Assembly (NCBI GenBank): GCA_025141835.1
Contig: CP081102.1
Span: 992,001 to 1,056,000 of the forward strand
Length of the DNA: 64,000 nt
From: Rhodobacteraceae bacterium M385
GTDB lineage: Bacteria; Pseudomonadota; Alphaproteobacteria; Rhodobacterales; Rhodobacteraceae
Direction: 5' to 3'
Shown: positions 9,480-18,344 of the stretch, piece by piece
How the letters are laid out: every line of letters begins with the position of its first letter
Position numbering within the stretch: the stretch's first letter is position 1
Program-made: the position numbers and the translations under genes
The notes under the pieces: model-generated
Told to the model about the DNA's origin: nothing
The model's input: only the letters and a program-made list of their open reading frames with translations
Databases searched by the model: none

Positions 9480-10374
9480 GGCGACGTTCGCGAAACACGA
9501 TGTAAAGCCCCGAGGCGATGGTGACAGCGATGCCACAGGCCGCCAATCCGTTGGGCAGGTCCCGGAACATCAAGAAGCCCACCAGCGTTGCCACGGGGAT
9601 CTCCAGATATTGCATTGGGGCAAGCGTGGCCGAGGGCGCATAGCGCAGTGACCACGACATGAGCAAATGGCCGATGGACCCGAAAATCCCCAAGGCGACC
9701 AACAGCCAGACTTCCCCGCCGACTGGCAACGTAACGCCCACCAATGGCGCAACTTCGGCTACCGGAAAGAACAGGAAAGGCACCACCAAAGGCAGCGCCA
9801 CGATACCCGAGGCCCCCTGTAGCGCTAGGGGATCAATCTCCCTCGCCACTGCGCGCGTGACCAACATGAAAAACGCAAAGCAAAACGCGACGCCCACGGG
9901 CAGCAACGCCCCCCATCCGACGGCGACGAAACTCGGTTGCACCACCATTAACGTGCCGATGAACCCCACCGCGCAGGCCCACAGGCGTCGCGGCCCCACT
10001 TCTTCGTTCAAGAAGAACCGTCCAAGGATCAACATCAGAAACGGCATCACAAAGGCAATCGCCACCGCATCGGCCAAGGGCAGGACCCTCAGCGCCGAGA
10101 ACATCAGCACCAGGCCGCCGATCTGCAAACAGGCCCGCAACAGCGTCAGCCCCGCGATTCTGCGTGACGGGAACAAAGCCGCCCCGGCCATCCGTACCAA
10201 CGGCACAAACAAAAGCGTCTGCGTTGCGAAGCGCACGACGACCAGTTGCATCAGGGGGAAATCATCCCCCAATACCTTCGCAAGGGCGTCTGAAAAGGGG
10301 ATGACCACGCAAAACCCCAGCATCAATAGAATGCCGAGTAACGGGCGATCTTCATTGTTTGTGGAAGCAGCCAT
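9457..10374 (-). CDS. EamA/DMT-family transporter
   Basis: A 305-residue drug/metabolite transporter with about ten hydrophobic segments arranged as two EamA repeats, for example LGILLMLGFCVVIPFSDALA at the N terminus and LVALGIFGSIGHLLMSWSL later. Such proteins export small metabolites or amino acids; the substrate is not predictable from sequence. ATG 10374 (MAASTNNEDRP) is chosen over an in-frame start 15 bp upstream. Its 3' end overlaps that of the monooxygenase by 23 bp. Confidence 0.85.
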   Translation of the reverse strand: MAASTNNEDRPLLGILLMLGFCVVIPFSDALAKVLGDDFPLMQLVVVRFATQTLLFVPLVRMAGAALFPSRRIAGLTLLRACLQIGGLVLMFSALRVLPLADAVAIAFVMPFLMLILGRFFLNEEVGPRRLWACAVGFIGTLMVVQPSFVAVGWGALLPVGVAFCFAFFMLVTRAVAREIDPLALQGASGIVALPLVVPFLFFPVAEVAPLVGVTLPVGGEVWLLVALGIFGSIGHLLMSWSLRYAPSATLAPMQYLEIPVATLVGFLMFRDLPNGLAACGIAVTIASGLYIVFRERRLSREGAV

Positions 10375-10433
10375 GGCCCTCCATGACACGGTGCGGGGCG
10401 CTTGTCATCAACTCGCCATGCGTGGCTGCGGAC

Positions 10434-11435
10434 TTATCCCTCGCCTCGGTTCAGCAAACCCGTAAGCGCGCGGCGGATCAGGCCCGTCACGCTTGGCCGC
10501 CGACCCTCTCCGAATGGCAGTGGGCGGCAGACTTCCATCGCCGCAAGGCCCACCCTTGCGGTCAATGCGCCGTTCACGACGCCCTCGCCGAAGCGCCTCG
10601 ACAGCTTCGACAGGACCGAGCCGCCCAAGGCCGACCCCAACAGATCATCGCCAATGGCCACGGCCCCCGTGGCCACCAGATGCGTCATCACCGCCCGCGT
10701 CAGTCGCCACGACCCAAGGGTGCCCGCGCGCCCTCCGTAGACCTCTGCAATCCGTCTGATCATCCGCAAATTCGCCGTCAGCGCCACGATCACATCCGCC
10801 AAGGCCAAGGGCACAAGGGCCGTCACCGTCGCCACTTGTCGGGCGGCCGCCTCGATCTCAGCGCTGGCCGCGCGGTCCAACGGTGTCATCACCTCTGCTT
10901 CCGCCAAAGCAAATAAGGACGCCGCATCAAACAATTCCTCCCGCTGCCGTTCCAACGCATCGCGCCCGAGCCGCAACTCAGGCCGCCCCGCATAGAGGCC
11001 AGAGATCTGCCCCACCACGCGCCTTGCCCCGGCCAAATCCCCCTCCGCCAAGGCCGCTTCCGCAGCCCGGTGCACCCGGTCCAATCGCCCAAGTCTAGAG
11101 AACGCCGCCAATTCCCGCAGCGCCACCAACACCAACGCCAGCAATACAGCGCCGACTAAGCCCAAAGCGATCCACCCCAGAACGGGGTTTTCCGCCAGCA
11201 ACCCTGTCACGAAATTCCATGCCGCTAACGACGCCAGAAAGCCGACCAGCCCCAGAAGCGCCGACCAGAAAAAACGCGCCAATCTTGACGCTCGCTTCGC
11301 CCCTAAGGTCGCCACGACCTGCATCGCGCGCCCATCGGCCACGCCGCCCGCGTCAGGCACTGGCTCCGCCACTTCTGGCCCGGCTTGCGGTGCCTCATCC
11401 AACTCGATCAGCACGGGGCCCTTACGCTCGCTCAT
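10434..11435 (-). CDS. YcjF-like DUF697 membrane protein
   Basis: A 333-residue TIGR01620/YcjF-type inner-membrane protein. Two adjacent transmembrane segments lie near residues 60-110 (FFWSALLGLVGFLASLAAWN; LGWIALGLVGAVLLALVLVA), followed by a DUF697 helical region containing LVPLALADVIVALTANLRMI. It sits 96 bp downstream of the ycjX-like gene, the same pairing as E. coli ycjX-ycjF, where the pair follows the phage-shock genes. No psp genes are visible here. ATG 11435 follows GGGAG by 7 nt. Confidence 0.85.
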   Translation of the reverse strand: MSERKGPVLIELDEAPQAGPEVAEPVPDAGGVADGRAMQVVATLGAKRASRLARFFWSALLGLVGFLASLAAWNFVTGLLAENPVLGWIALGLVGAVLLALVLVALRELAAFSRLGRLDRVHRAAEAALAEGDLAGARRVVGQISGLYAGRPELRLGRDALERQREELFDAASLFALAEAEVMTPLDRAASAEIEAAARQVATVTALVPLALADVIVALTANLRMIRRIAEVYGGRAGTLGSWRLTRAVMTHLVATGAVAIGDDLLGSALGGSVLSKLSRRFGEGVVNGALTARVGLAAMEVCRPLPFGEGRRPSVTGLIRRALTGLLNRGEG

Positions 11436-11531
11436 CGCGGAGGCTCCCTAATTCACCTTGGCTATACAACTCCGGGGTTTGCGCCTCCCTCGGAGGCGCA
11501 TAAGGGGCAGAGCCCCTGTCAACAGTGCCAC

Positions 11532-12944
11532 TCATCGCAACTTATCCCCGATCAAAAACTCCGCCGCCCGGTCCAGCCGAATATGGGGCGGGCCTTCTCC
11601 GGCGCGCAACGACAGGGGCGCTGGGGCAAAATGCATAACGCCGAAATCCCCGTCCAACCAAGTCTCTGCCCCATCCCGGGCCGGGGCCAGCAAAGCGTTC
11701 GGATCAGCGGGCAAGTCGCCCGGATGCAGCGCCGCCTGCCGTCCGCTGTCCAACAAAGCGCCCCGCACCACGCCCAAATCCTCGCCATTTACGCGCCGCA
11801 TCTCTTCCACCGTGGCGCGCAGCGAGGCGATGGCCATCGCCCCCGTACCCGCGCCCGAGAAATCCGCCTGCCGTCGCGCGTCGGCGACCAGCGCCTCCAT
11901 TATCGCCTGCAACCGCCCATGTTGTTCATGGTGCAAATGGTCCGCCTTGGTGGCCGCAAACAGGATCTTGTCGATCCGCTTGCCAAGGATCGAGGTCAAA
12001 AACGTGTTCCGACCGGGGCGAAAGCTTCCCAGAATACCTGTTAGCGCTTGCCTCAGGTCCTCCACCGCGCGGGGGCCATTATGAATGGCACCCAAGGCGT
12101 CTACCAACACAACCTGCCGGTCGAGCCGTGCGAAATGAGACCGGAAGAATGGCTTCACTACCTGCGATTTATAGGCCTCAAACCGCCGGGCGAATTCGCG
12201 GGCCAAGCTGCCGCGCGGCGTGGCCCCCTCTGGCAAGGGCGCAAAGGTTAACGCGGGCGAGCCTTCCAGATCACCGGGCAGCAGGAACCGCCCCGGCGTG
12301 CAATCGCTGTAGCCCGCGTCGCGGGCGGCGTTCAGATAGCGCGTCCAGTCGCGGGCCAACTCGCTTGCCACGGCCTCGTCCAACGGCTCGCTTGGGTCCA
12401 CAGCGTCGAGCCGTGCGATGAAGCGCGCGCCCTCATTGCGCACGCGGGCCTTGGCCAGGGCCTCAGCCGACCAGGTGGCGTAGGATTGCTCCAGCAGACC
12501 AAGGTCCAGCAACCATTCGCCGGGGTAATCCACGATATCCAGATGCACCGTGCGCGGCCCCGATAGGCCCGACAGCAATCCCTTGGGGCGCACCCGCAAC
12601 GACACACGCAATTCCGACACCGACCTTGTGCTATCGGGCCAAAAGGGCGTCGTCCCCGTCATCGCGGCAAGGTGGCTTTCAAACTCGAACCTTGGCACCG
12701 TGTCGTCGGGTTGCGGTTGCAGGTATACCGCCTCGATCCGCCCCGAGGACGCGGCCTCCAGCCCGGCCATGCGGCCCCGATCCAACAGGTTGGCAACCAA
12801 AGAGGTGATGAATACCGTCTTGCCTGACCGCGCCAATCCGGTGACGCCGAGGCGGATTACCGGTTCAAAAAACGTCTCCGACACCGTGTCCGACACGGTC
12901 TCGATGCCCCGGCCAAGGGTGTCTGCGATGGCTCCGATGACCAA
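11532..12944 (-). CDS. YcjX-like DUF463 P-loop NTPase
   Basis: A 470-residue P-loop protein of the YcjX/DUF463 family. The Walker A motif is in GLARSGKTVFITSLVANLL near residue 40, and DIVDYPGEWLLDLGLL near residue 140 looks like the G3/Walker B region. These are cytosolic GTPase-like stress proteins of unclear exact function that are linked to envelope stress in enterobacteria. It is first of a two-gene unit with the DUF697 gene and divergent from truA (103-bp gap). Confidence 0.88.
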   Translation of the reverse strand: MVIGAIADTLGRGIETVSDTVSETFFEPVIRLGVTGLARSGKTVFITSLVANLLDRGRMAGLEAASSGRIEAVYLQPQPDDTVPRFEFESHLAAMTGTTPFWPDSTRSVSELRVSLRVRPKGLLSGLSGPRTVHLDIVDYPGEWLLDLGLLEQSYATWSAEALAKARVRNEGARFIARLDAVDPSEPLDEAVASELARDWTRYLNAARDAGYSDCTPGRFLLPGDLEGSPALTFAPLPEGATPRGSLAREFARRFEAYKSQVVKPFFRSHFARLDRQVVLVDALGAIHNGPRAVEDLRQALTGILGSFRPGRNTFLTSILGKRIDKILFAATKADHLHHEQHGRLQAIMEALVADARRQADFSGAGTGAMAIASLRATVEEMRRVNGEDLGVVRGALLDSGRQAALHPGDLPADPNALLAPARDGAETWLDGDFGVMHFAPAPLSLRAGEGPPHIRLDRAAEFLIGDKLR

Positions 12945-13047
12945 GGGGGGCGTCCTCTCTGCTTCGTGATCGCCTAAAGATAGTCATTCGCACCAAAGGT
13001 TTCGAGGGCCAATGGACGGGGAAGCTGACATGGGATAGCCCCGTAAC

Positions 13048-13833
13048 ATGCCTCGTTATGCTTTAAAGATCGAATATAATGGTCAGCCCTTTGTCGGCTG
13101 GCAACGCCAGACGGACCTGCCATCGGTGCAGGGCACGATCGAGGCCGCCTTGGCGCGGCTGGAAAAGGACGTGCCCACCATCGCCACGGCCGGACGCACC
13201 GACACGGGCGTTCATGCGGTGGGGCAGGTGGCCCACGCCGATATGCAGCGCAATTGGACACCGTTCCGGCTGGCTGAGGCGTTGAACCATCACCTCCGGC
13301 CCCATCCCGTTGCAATCACCGCCTGTGCGCAAGTGACCGAGGATTTTCACGCCCGCTTTTCAGCCCAATGGCGCAGCTACACCTACCGCCTGATCTCTCG
13401 CCGGGCACCGCTCATCCATGATGCGGGCCTTGCTTGGGGCGTGCGCGGCAAGTTGGACGTGGCGGCGATGGCGGAAGGGGCCAAGCACCTTCTGGGGCAA
13501 CACGATTTCACCACCTTCCGCGCCACCCAATGTCAGGCAAATTCTCCGATCAAGACGCTGGATGAGGTCCGGCTGGAGGAGATTAAATTACCTGCGGGCC
13601 AGGAGATCCGCTTTCACCTGAAAGCGCGATCTTTTTTGCACAATCAGGTCCGCTCTATCGTTGGCTCGCTAGAGCATGTGGGCTCTGGCGCGTGGGAGCC
13701 CGATAACATCCGCCGTGCCTTGGCGGCCTGTGACCGGGCTGAATGCGGCACCGTCGCCCCGCCACATGGGCTGTATATGACCGGGGTGGGCTACCCTGAT
13801 GATCCGTTCGCGGAAGGGTGGAAAGAGGCATGA
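13048..13833 (+). CDS. truA: tRNA pseudouridine(38-40) synthase
   Basis: A 261-residue TruA that isomerises uridines 38-40 in the anticodon arm. The catalytic Asp is in AGRTDTGVHAVGQVAH near residue 52, and the N terminus RYALKIEYNGQPFVGWQRQ is typical. Its TGA overlaps the ATG of the next gene (ATGA at 13830-13833), so the two are translationally coupled. Confidence 0.96.
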   Translation: MPRYALKIEYNGQPFVGWQRQTDLPSVQGTIEAALARLEKDVPTIATAGRTDTGVHAVGQVAHADMQRNWTPFRLAEALNHHLRPHPVAITACAQVTEDFHARFSAQWRSYTYRLISRRAPLIHDAGLAWGVRGKLDVAAMAEGAKHLLGQHDFTTFRATQCQANSPIKTLDEVRLEEIKLPAGQEIRFHLKARSFLHNQVRSIVGSLEHVGSGAWEPDNIRRALAACDRAECGTVAPPHGLYMTGVGYPDDPFAEGWKEA

Positions 13834-15968
13834 CGCCGATGGTCCCGATCGTCAAAGAACTGGTGTTCGTGGGCGGGGGCCATACCCACGCATTAGTCCT
13901 ACGCAAATGGGGCATGAACCCGGTCCCCGGCGTGCGGGTTACGTTGATTAATCCCGGCGCGACGGCGCCCTATTCCGGCATGTTGCCGGGGCATTTGGCG
14001 GGGCATTACGCCCGCGAAGACCTTGATATTGATCTGGTGCGGCTGGCACGGTTTGCCAATGCTCGGCTTTTGGTGGACCGCGCCGTGGCGATTGATCCGG
14101 CGGCCAAGCTGGTGCGCTTGGCCTCGGGGCGGGCGGTGGCTTATGACATCATGTCGCTGGACGTGGGGATCACCTCGGAAATGCCCAAGCTGCCGGGGTT
14201 CTCGGAACATGGCGTAGCGGCGAAACCCCTGGGTCGGTTTGCGGACCTTTGGGCGCAGGTCTGTGGCGAAGAGGGCCCGATTAAGATCGCGGTGATTGGC
14301 GGCGGTGTCGCGGGATGCGAGGTTGCCATGGCCGCCGTCCACCGGATGCGGTCCTTGGGCCGCGAGGCGAGTGTCAGCGTGATTGACCGGGGCGAGGTTC
14401 TTTCCCGCGTTGCATCCTCGGCCCGTGCCAAGCTGTTGGCGGGTTTGCACGACCACGGGGTTACGCTGATCGAGGGGGCAAATGTCGCCCGCGTCACCGC
14501 AGATGCTGTGGCGCTGGAGGACGGGCGTCGCGTCGCGTCAGACCTGACCATCGGCGCCGCCGGGGCCACGCCGCAGGCTTGGGTGGCGGAAAGCGGTCTG
14601 CCCTGCCGCGATGGCTTTCTGGAGGTCGACAAATATCTGCGCTCGCCCGCTGATCCGTCGATTTACGGCGCCGGGGATTGCGTGCATCTGGTCCATGACC
14701 CGCGCCCCAAGGCGGGCGTCTATGCCGTGCGGGCAGCGCCGATCCTTACCCATAACATTCGGGCTGATCTGCTGGGGCAGCGGGCCAAGCCTTTCCACCC
14801 GCAGAAGGATTTCCTGAAGCTGGTGTCGTTGGGCGACAGGGTCGCCGTGGCCGAGAAATCCGGGATCTCACTGGCGGGGAGGGCGCTTTGGACCCTCAAG
14901 AACCGCATCGACCAAGCGTTCATGGACAAGTTCCGCCACCTGCCGGATATGCCCCAGCCGCAAGCCCCCAAAGGTGCTGCCCTAGGTGTCGCGACAGAGA
15001 TGGAGGGGCCTGTGCCCTGCGGCGGTTGCGGGGCGAAGCTGGCCTCTGGCGCGTTAAAGGGTGTCTTGGCGCAAACCACTGGGGCCGCCCGCGACGATGT
15101 GGAGGCCGTGCCGGGCGACGATGCTGCGGTTTTGAAAATGGGGGCGGCCCGTCAAGTTATCAGCACCGACCACCTGCGCGGATTCGCGCTGGACCCCGCC
15201 TTGGTGGCCCGGGCCGCTGCTGTCCATGCCTTGGGCGATATCTGGGCCATGGGAGCCACCCCGCAGGCGGCCCTTGCGCAAGTGATCTTGCCTCAGGTGG
15301 CGGCGCGCTTGCAGGGGCAATGGCTGGACGAGGTGATGCACGCCGCCGCCGAGGTCTTCGCCGCAGAAGGCGCGGCGGTTGTGGGCGGCCATTCCTCTGC
15401 CGGGGCAGAGCTGACGGTTGGGTTCTCTGTCACCGGGTTGCTGGATGGCCCCGCGATCACCCTCAAGGGCGCTCAGGTGGGGGATGCTTTGATACTTACT
15501 AAACCCATCGGCACAGGCGTTATTCTGGCGGCAGAGATGCAAACCAAAGCCAACGGAGAGGACGTTTTGACCTGCTGGCAGGCAATGGCGACGTCTTCTG
15601 GAGCCGTGGCCAAGGCGCTGGCCCCGATTGCCCACGCGATGACCGATGTGACCGGGTTTGGCCTTGCTGGTCACCTGAGCAACATTTGCCAAGCTTCTGG
15701 CGTGGGGGCGGAAATCACGCTTGAAGCCGTGCCGCTACTGGCCGGGGCCGAGGCGCTGGCCCGCAGTGGCATCCGGTCAAGCCTTTGGGCGCAGAACCGG
15801 GCCTCGGTCGTGGTCGCGGCCCCAGAGACCCCGCGTGCCGATCTGATGTTTGACCCCCAAACCGCAGGCGGCCTTTTGGCGGCGATCCCCCCTGAACTGG
15901 TCGAGACGATCCAGGATGCCAAACGCATCGGGACGGTGACACAAACGCCGGGCCTGTCCTTCCGGTAA
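13830..15968 (+). CDS. selD: FAD-dependent oxidoreductase/SelD (selenide, water dikinase) fusion
   Basis: 712 residues in two modules. Residues 1 to about 370 form an NDH-2-like FAD/NAD(P) oxidoreductase (VFVGGGHTHALVL; second dinucleotide fold IAVIGGGVAGCEVAMAA; FAD motif YGAGDCVHLVHDPRPKAG). Residues about 390-712 form SelD, which makes selenophosphate from selenide and ATP. In SelD, PCGGCGAK keeps the equivalents of E. coli Cys17 and Lys20 but has Ala where Cys19 would be. The Asp in ISTDHLRG, DIWAMGATP and MTDVTGFGLAGHL are family blocks. ATG 13830 overlaps the truA stop, with GGAAAGAGG upstream. The fused form is known in this order. Selenophosphate could serve selenoproteins, tRNA selenouridine or a molybdenum hydroxylase. 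Confidence 0.93.
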   Translation: MTPMVPIVKELVFVGGGHTHALVLRKWGMNPVPGVRVTLINPGATAPYSGMLPGHLAGHYAREDLDIDLVRLARFANARLLVDRAVAIDPAAKLVRLASGRAVAYDIMSLDVGITSEMPKLPGFSEHGVAAKPLGRFADLWAQVCGEEGPIKIAVIGGGVAGCEVAMAAVHRMRSLGREASVSVIDRGEVLSRVASSARAKLLAGLHDHGVTLIEGANVARVTADAVALEDGRRVASDLTIGAAGATPQAWVAESGLPCRDGFLEVDKYLRSPADPSIYGAGDCVHLVHDPRPKAGVYAVRAAPILTHNIRADLLGQRAKPFHPQKDFLKLVSLGDRVAVAEKSGISLAGRALWTLKNRIDQAFMDKFRHLPDMPQPQAPKGAALGVATEMEGPVPCGGCGAKLASGALKGVLAQTTGAARDDVEAVPGDDAAVLKMGAARQVISTDHLRGFALDPALVARAAAVHALGDIWAMGATPQAALAQVILPQVAARLQGQWLDEVMHAAAEVFAAEGAAVVGGHSSAGAELTVGFSVTGLLDGPAITLKGAQVGDALILTKPIGTGVILAAEMQTKANGEDVLTCWQAMATSSGAVAKALAPIAHAMTDVTGFGLAGHLSNICQASGVGAEITLEAVPLLAGAEALARSGIRSSLWAQNRASVVVAAPETPRADLMFDPQTAGGLLAAIPPELVETIQDAKRIGTVTQTPGLSFR

Positions 15969-16037
15969 AGACTTACTGGACACCACAGCCTCCGCGTCTA
16001 GTGTCTGCACAAATCACCCTTTTGAAAGGCGCGCCAG

Positions 16038-18344
16038 ATGTCGAAATTCGGTTCCAGCCAGTCTGTCACTCGATTTGAAGATACCCGTTTCCTGACCGGG
16101 GCAGGCGGCTATGTGGACGATATCGCCCCGAAAGACGCGCTATTCGCCTATGTCTTTCGGTCCCCTATGGCCCACGGTGTCATCACCGATTTGGATGTCT
16201 CGGACGCGCTGACAGCGGAGGGCGTCTATGCGGTCATCACGGCGGCTGATCTGAAGGCCGAAGGTATCGCCAACGCGATGCGCTTTTACCGGACGGATAA
16301 CCGCGATGGCACCAAGGGCAACGCCGCGCCGCGCCCGATGCTTGCCGAAGGACATGTGCGGTTTGTGGGTGAGCCGGTGGCCTTTGTGGTGGCCGAAACC
16401 TTGCAACAGGCCAAGGACGCGGCAGAGCTGATCGTCTTTGATGTGGATGATTTGCCGGTGAAGCTGGACATCGCCCCCGGCGGGCCCGTTCTGCATGAAA
16501 GCGCCCCTGATAACGTCGTCTACGATTTCGGCTTGGGGGACGAAGACGCCACGCAAGCCGCATTGGCCGAGGCCGCCCATGTGGTGACCTATACCAGCTA
16601 CGATAACCGTGTGATCGTAAACGCGATGGAGCCGCGCGGGTGTTTTGCTGAACTGGACGGCGACCGCCTGCATTTGTCGGTGAACGGGCAGGGCGTTTGG
16701 GGGATCAAGAAAGACCTCGCCAAATTGTTCAACATCGATGCCGAGCAGATCCGCGTGACCAACCCCGATGTGGGCGGCGGTTTCGGGATGAAGGCGATGG
16801 TCTACCCCGAGAACCTTTTGGTGCCTCTTGCCGCCAAAAAACTGGGCCGCCCGGTACGCTGGATGGCGGAGCGCACGGAATCCATGCTGTCCGACAACGC
16901 CGGCCGGGACCTGAGCGTGACGTGCACCTTGGGTTTTGACTCCGATCACAAGATCACCGCCTACAAGGTCGATAGTCTGTCGAGCATGGGGGCCTATAAC
17001 TCAGAATTTGGGCAGGGCATTCAGGCCGATCTTTTCGCCAAAGTGCTATGTGGCCCCTACGACATCCAGACCACCGCGTTCCGCAACCGCGGGATTTTCA
17101 CCAACACCACCCAAGTCGATGCCTATCGCGGCGCGGGCCGCCCCGAGGCGATTTATGCGCTAGAACGGGCCATGGATCATGCGGCCCGGGAACTGGGCGT
17201 GGACCCACTGGAGCTGCGCCGCAAGAACTTCATCAAGCCCGACGCCTTTCCCTACACCTCCGCCACCGGAGAGCTTTATGACGTGGGCGAGTTTGACCGC
17301 GTGCTAACGCGTGCCGTGGAAGAGGCGGACGTGGCTGGTTTCGCTGCCCGCCGCGCCGCATCCGAGGCAAAAGGGCGTCTGCGTGGCCTTGGGATTGGGT
17401 TCTACATTGAAAGTATCCTCGGCTCGCCAGACGAAACCGCCACGGTCGAACTGACGGAAACAGGGGCGACGCTTTACGTCGGCACCCAGTCCAACGGGCA
17501 GGGCCATGAAACGGTCTACCGTCAAATCCTGCACGACCAGACCGGCCTGCCCCTCGATCAGATCGAGGTCGTGCAAGGCGACAGTGACCGGATCGCCACG
17601 GGCGGCGGCACTGGCGGCTCACGCTCGGTCACAACTCAAGGAACGGCGATGCGGGCCACGGCAGATGTGCTAATCTCGGGCCTCGTTGGTTTTCTGGAGG
17701 ATGATATGGACGCCCGCGACATCAGCTTTGACGCGGAAGAAGGCGTATTCCGCGCCCCCGGCTCCAACGTGGTGGTCACCTTGCTGGAGGCCGCCGCACG
17801 GGCCAAGGCGGCAGGACGAGCGGATTTGGCGAAAGCGTCCGAGACGACGACCTTACCGGGGCGGTCCTACCCCAACGGCTGCCACATCGCCGAGGTCGAG
17901 ATTGACCGCGCCACCGGAGAAACCCGCGTGGAACGCTACAGCGTTGTCGATGACTTCGGCGTGTTGATGAACCCGATGCTGGCCGAGGGCCAAGTGCATG
18001 GCGGCGTGGCCCAAGGCATCGGTCAGGCGATTATGGAACACACCGTGTTTGACGATGAAGGCCAGCTTCTGACCGCTACCTTCATGGATTACGGCATGCC
18101 CCGTGCGGATGATTTGCCGATGATCGAGTTCCGCAACGAGGTCGTCCCTTCCACCGCCAACATCCTTGGCATGAAGGGCTGCGGAGAGGCCGGAACCGTC
18201 GGCGCATTGGGCGCGGTAGCCAACGCCGTGCAAGACGCCTTGTGGCCCCTTGGCATAGAGCAGGTGGACATGCCCTTCACCCCGTTGAGGGTCTGGGAGA
18301 TGCTGCAAAACGCCCCGACAGAGGCTTCTATTGCTGGGACTTAA
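16038..18344 (+). CDS. CoxL-like molybdenum hydroxylase large subunit (form II)
   Basis: A 768-residue molybdopterin-cytosine-dinucleotide-binding subunit of the xanthine dehydrogenase/CO dehydrogenase family. Seen: PDVGGGFGMK, the form II active-site loop AYRGAGR (form I CoxL has AYRCSFR), GQGHETVYRQI, GGTGGSRSVTTQGT and the catalytic Glu in GCGEAGTVGALGAVANAV. True aerobic CO oxidation is therefore unlikely; an aldehyde or N-heterocycle substrate fits better. The usual FAD (CoxM) and 2Fe-2S (CoxS) subunits are not adjacent, so the gene is an orphan here. It starts 69 bp after the SelD fusion and overlaps the next gene by 14 bp. Confidence 0.9.
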   Translation: MSKFGSSQSVTRFEDTRFLTGAGGYVDDIAPKDALFAYVFRSPMAHGVITDLDVSDALTAEGVYAVITAADLKAEGIANAMRFYRTDNRDGTKGNAAPRPMLAEGHVRFVGEPVAFVVAETLQQAKDAAELIVFDVDDLPVKLDIAPGGPVLHESAPDNVVYDFGLGDEDATQAALAEAAHVVTYTSYDNRVIVNAMEPRGCFAELDGDRLHLSVNGQGVWGIKKDLAKLFNIDAEQIRVTNPDVGGGFGMKAMVYPENLLVPLAAKKLGRPVRWMAERTESMLSDNAGRDLSVTCTLGFDSDHKITAYKVDSLSSMGAYNSEFGQGIQADLFAKVLCGPYDIQTTAFRNRGIFTNTTQVDAYRGAGRPEAIYALERAMDHAARELGVDPLELRRKNFIKPDAFPYTSATGELYDVGEFDRVLTRAVEEADVAGFAARRAASEAKGRLRGLGIGFYIESILGSPDETATVELTETGATLYVGTQSNGQGHETVYRQILHDQTGLPLDQIEVVQGDSDRIATGGGTGGSRSVTTQGTAMRATADVLISGLVGFLEDDMDARDISFDAEEGVFRAPGSNVVVTLLEAAARAKAAGRADLAKASETTTLPGRSYPNGCHIAEVEIDRATGETRVERYSVVDDFGVLMNPMLAEGQVHGGVAQGIGQAIMEHTVFDDEGQLLTATFMDYGMPRADDLPMIEFRNEVVPSTANILGMKGCGEAGTVGALGAVANAVQDALWPLGIEQVDMPFTPLRVWEMLQNAPTEASIAGT

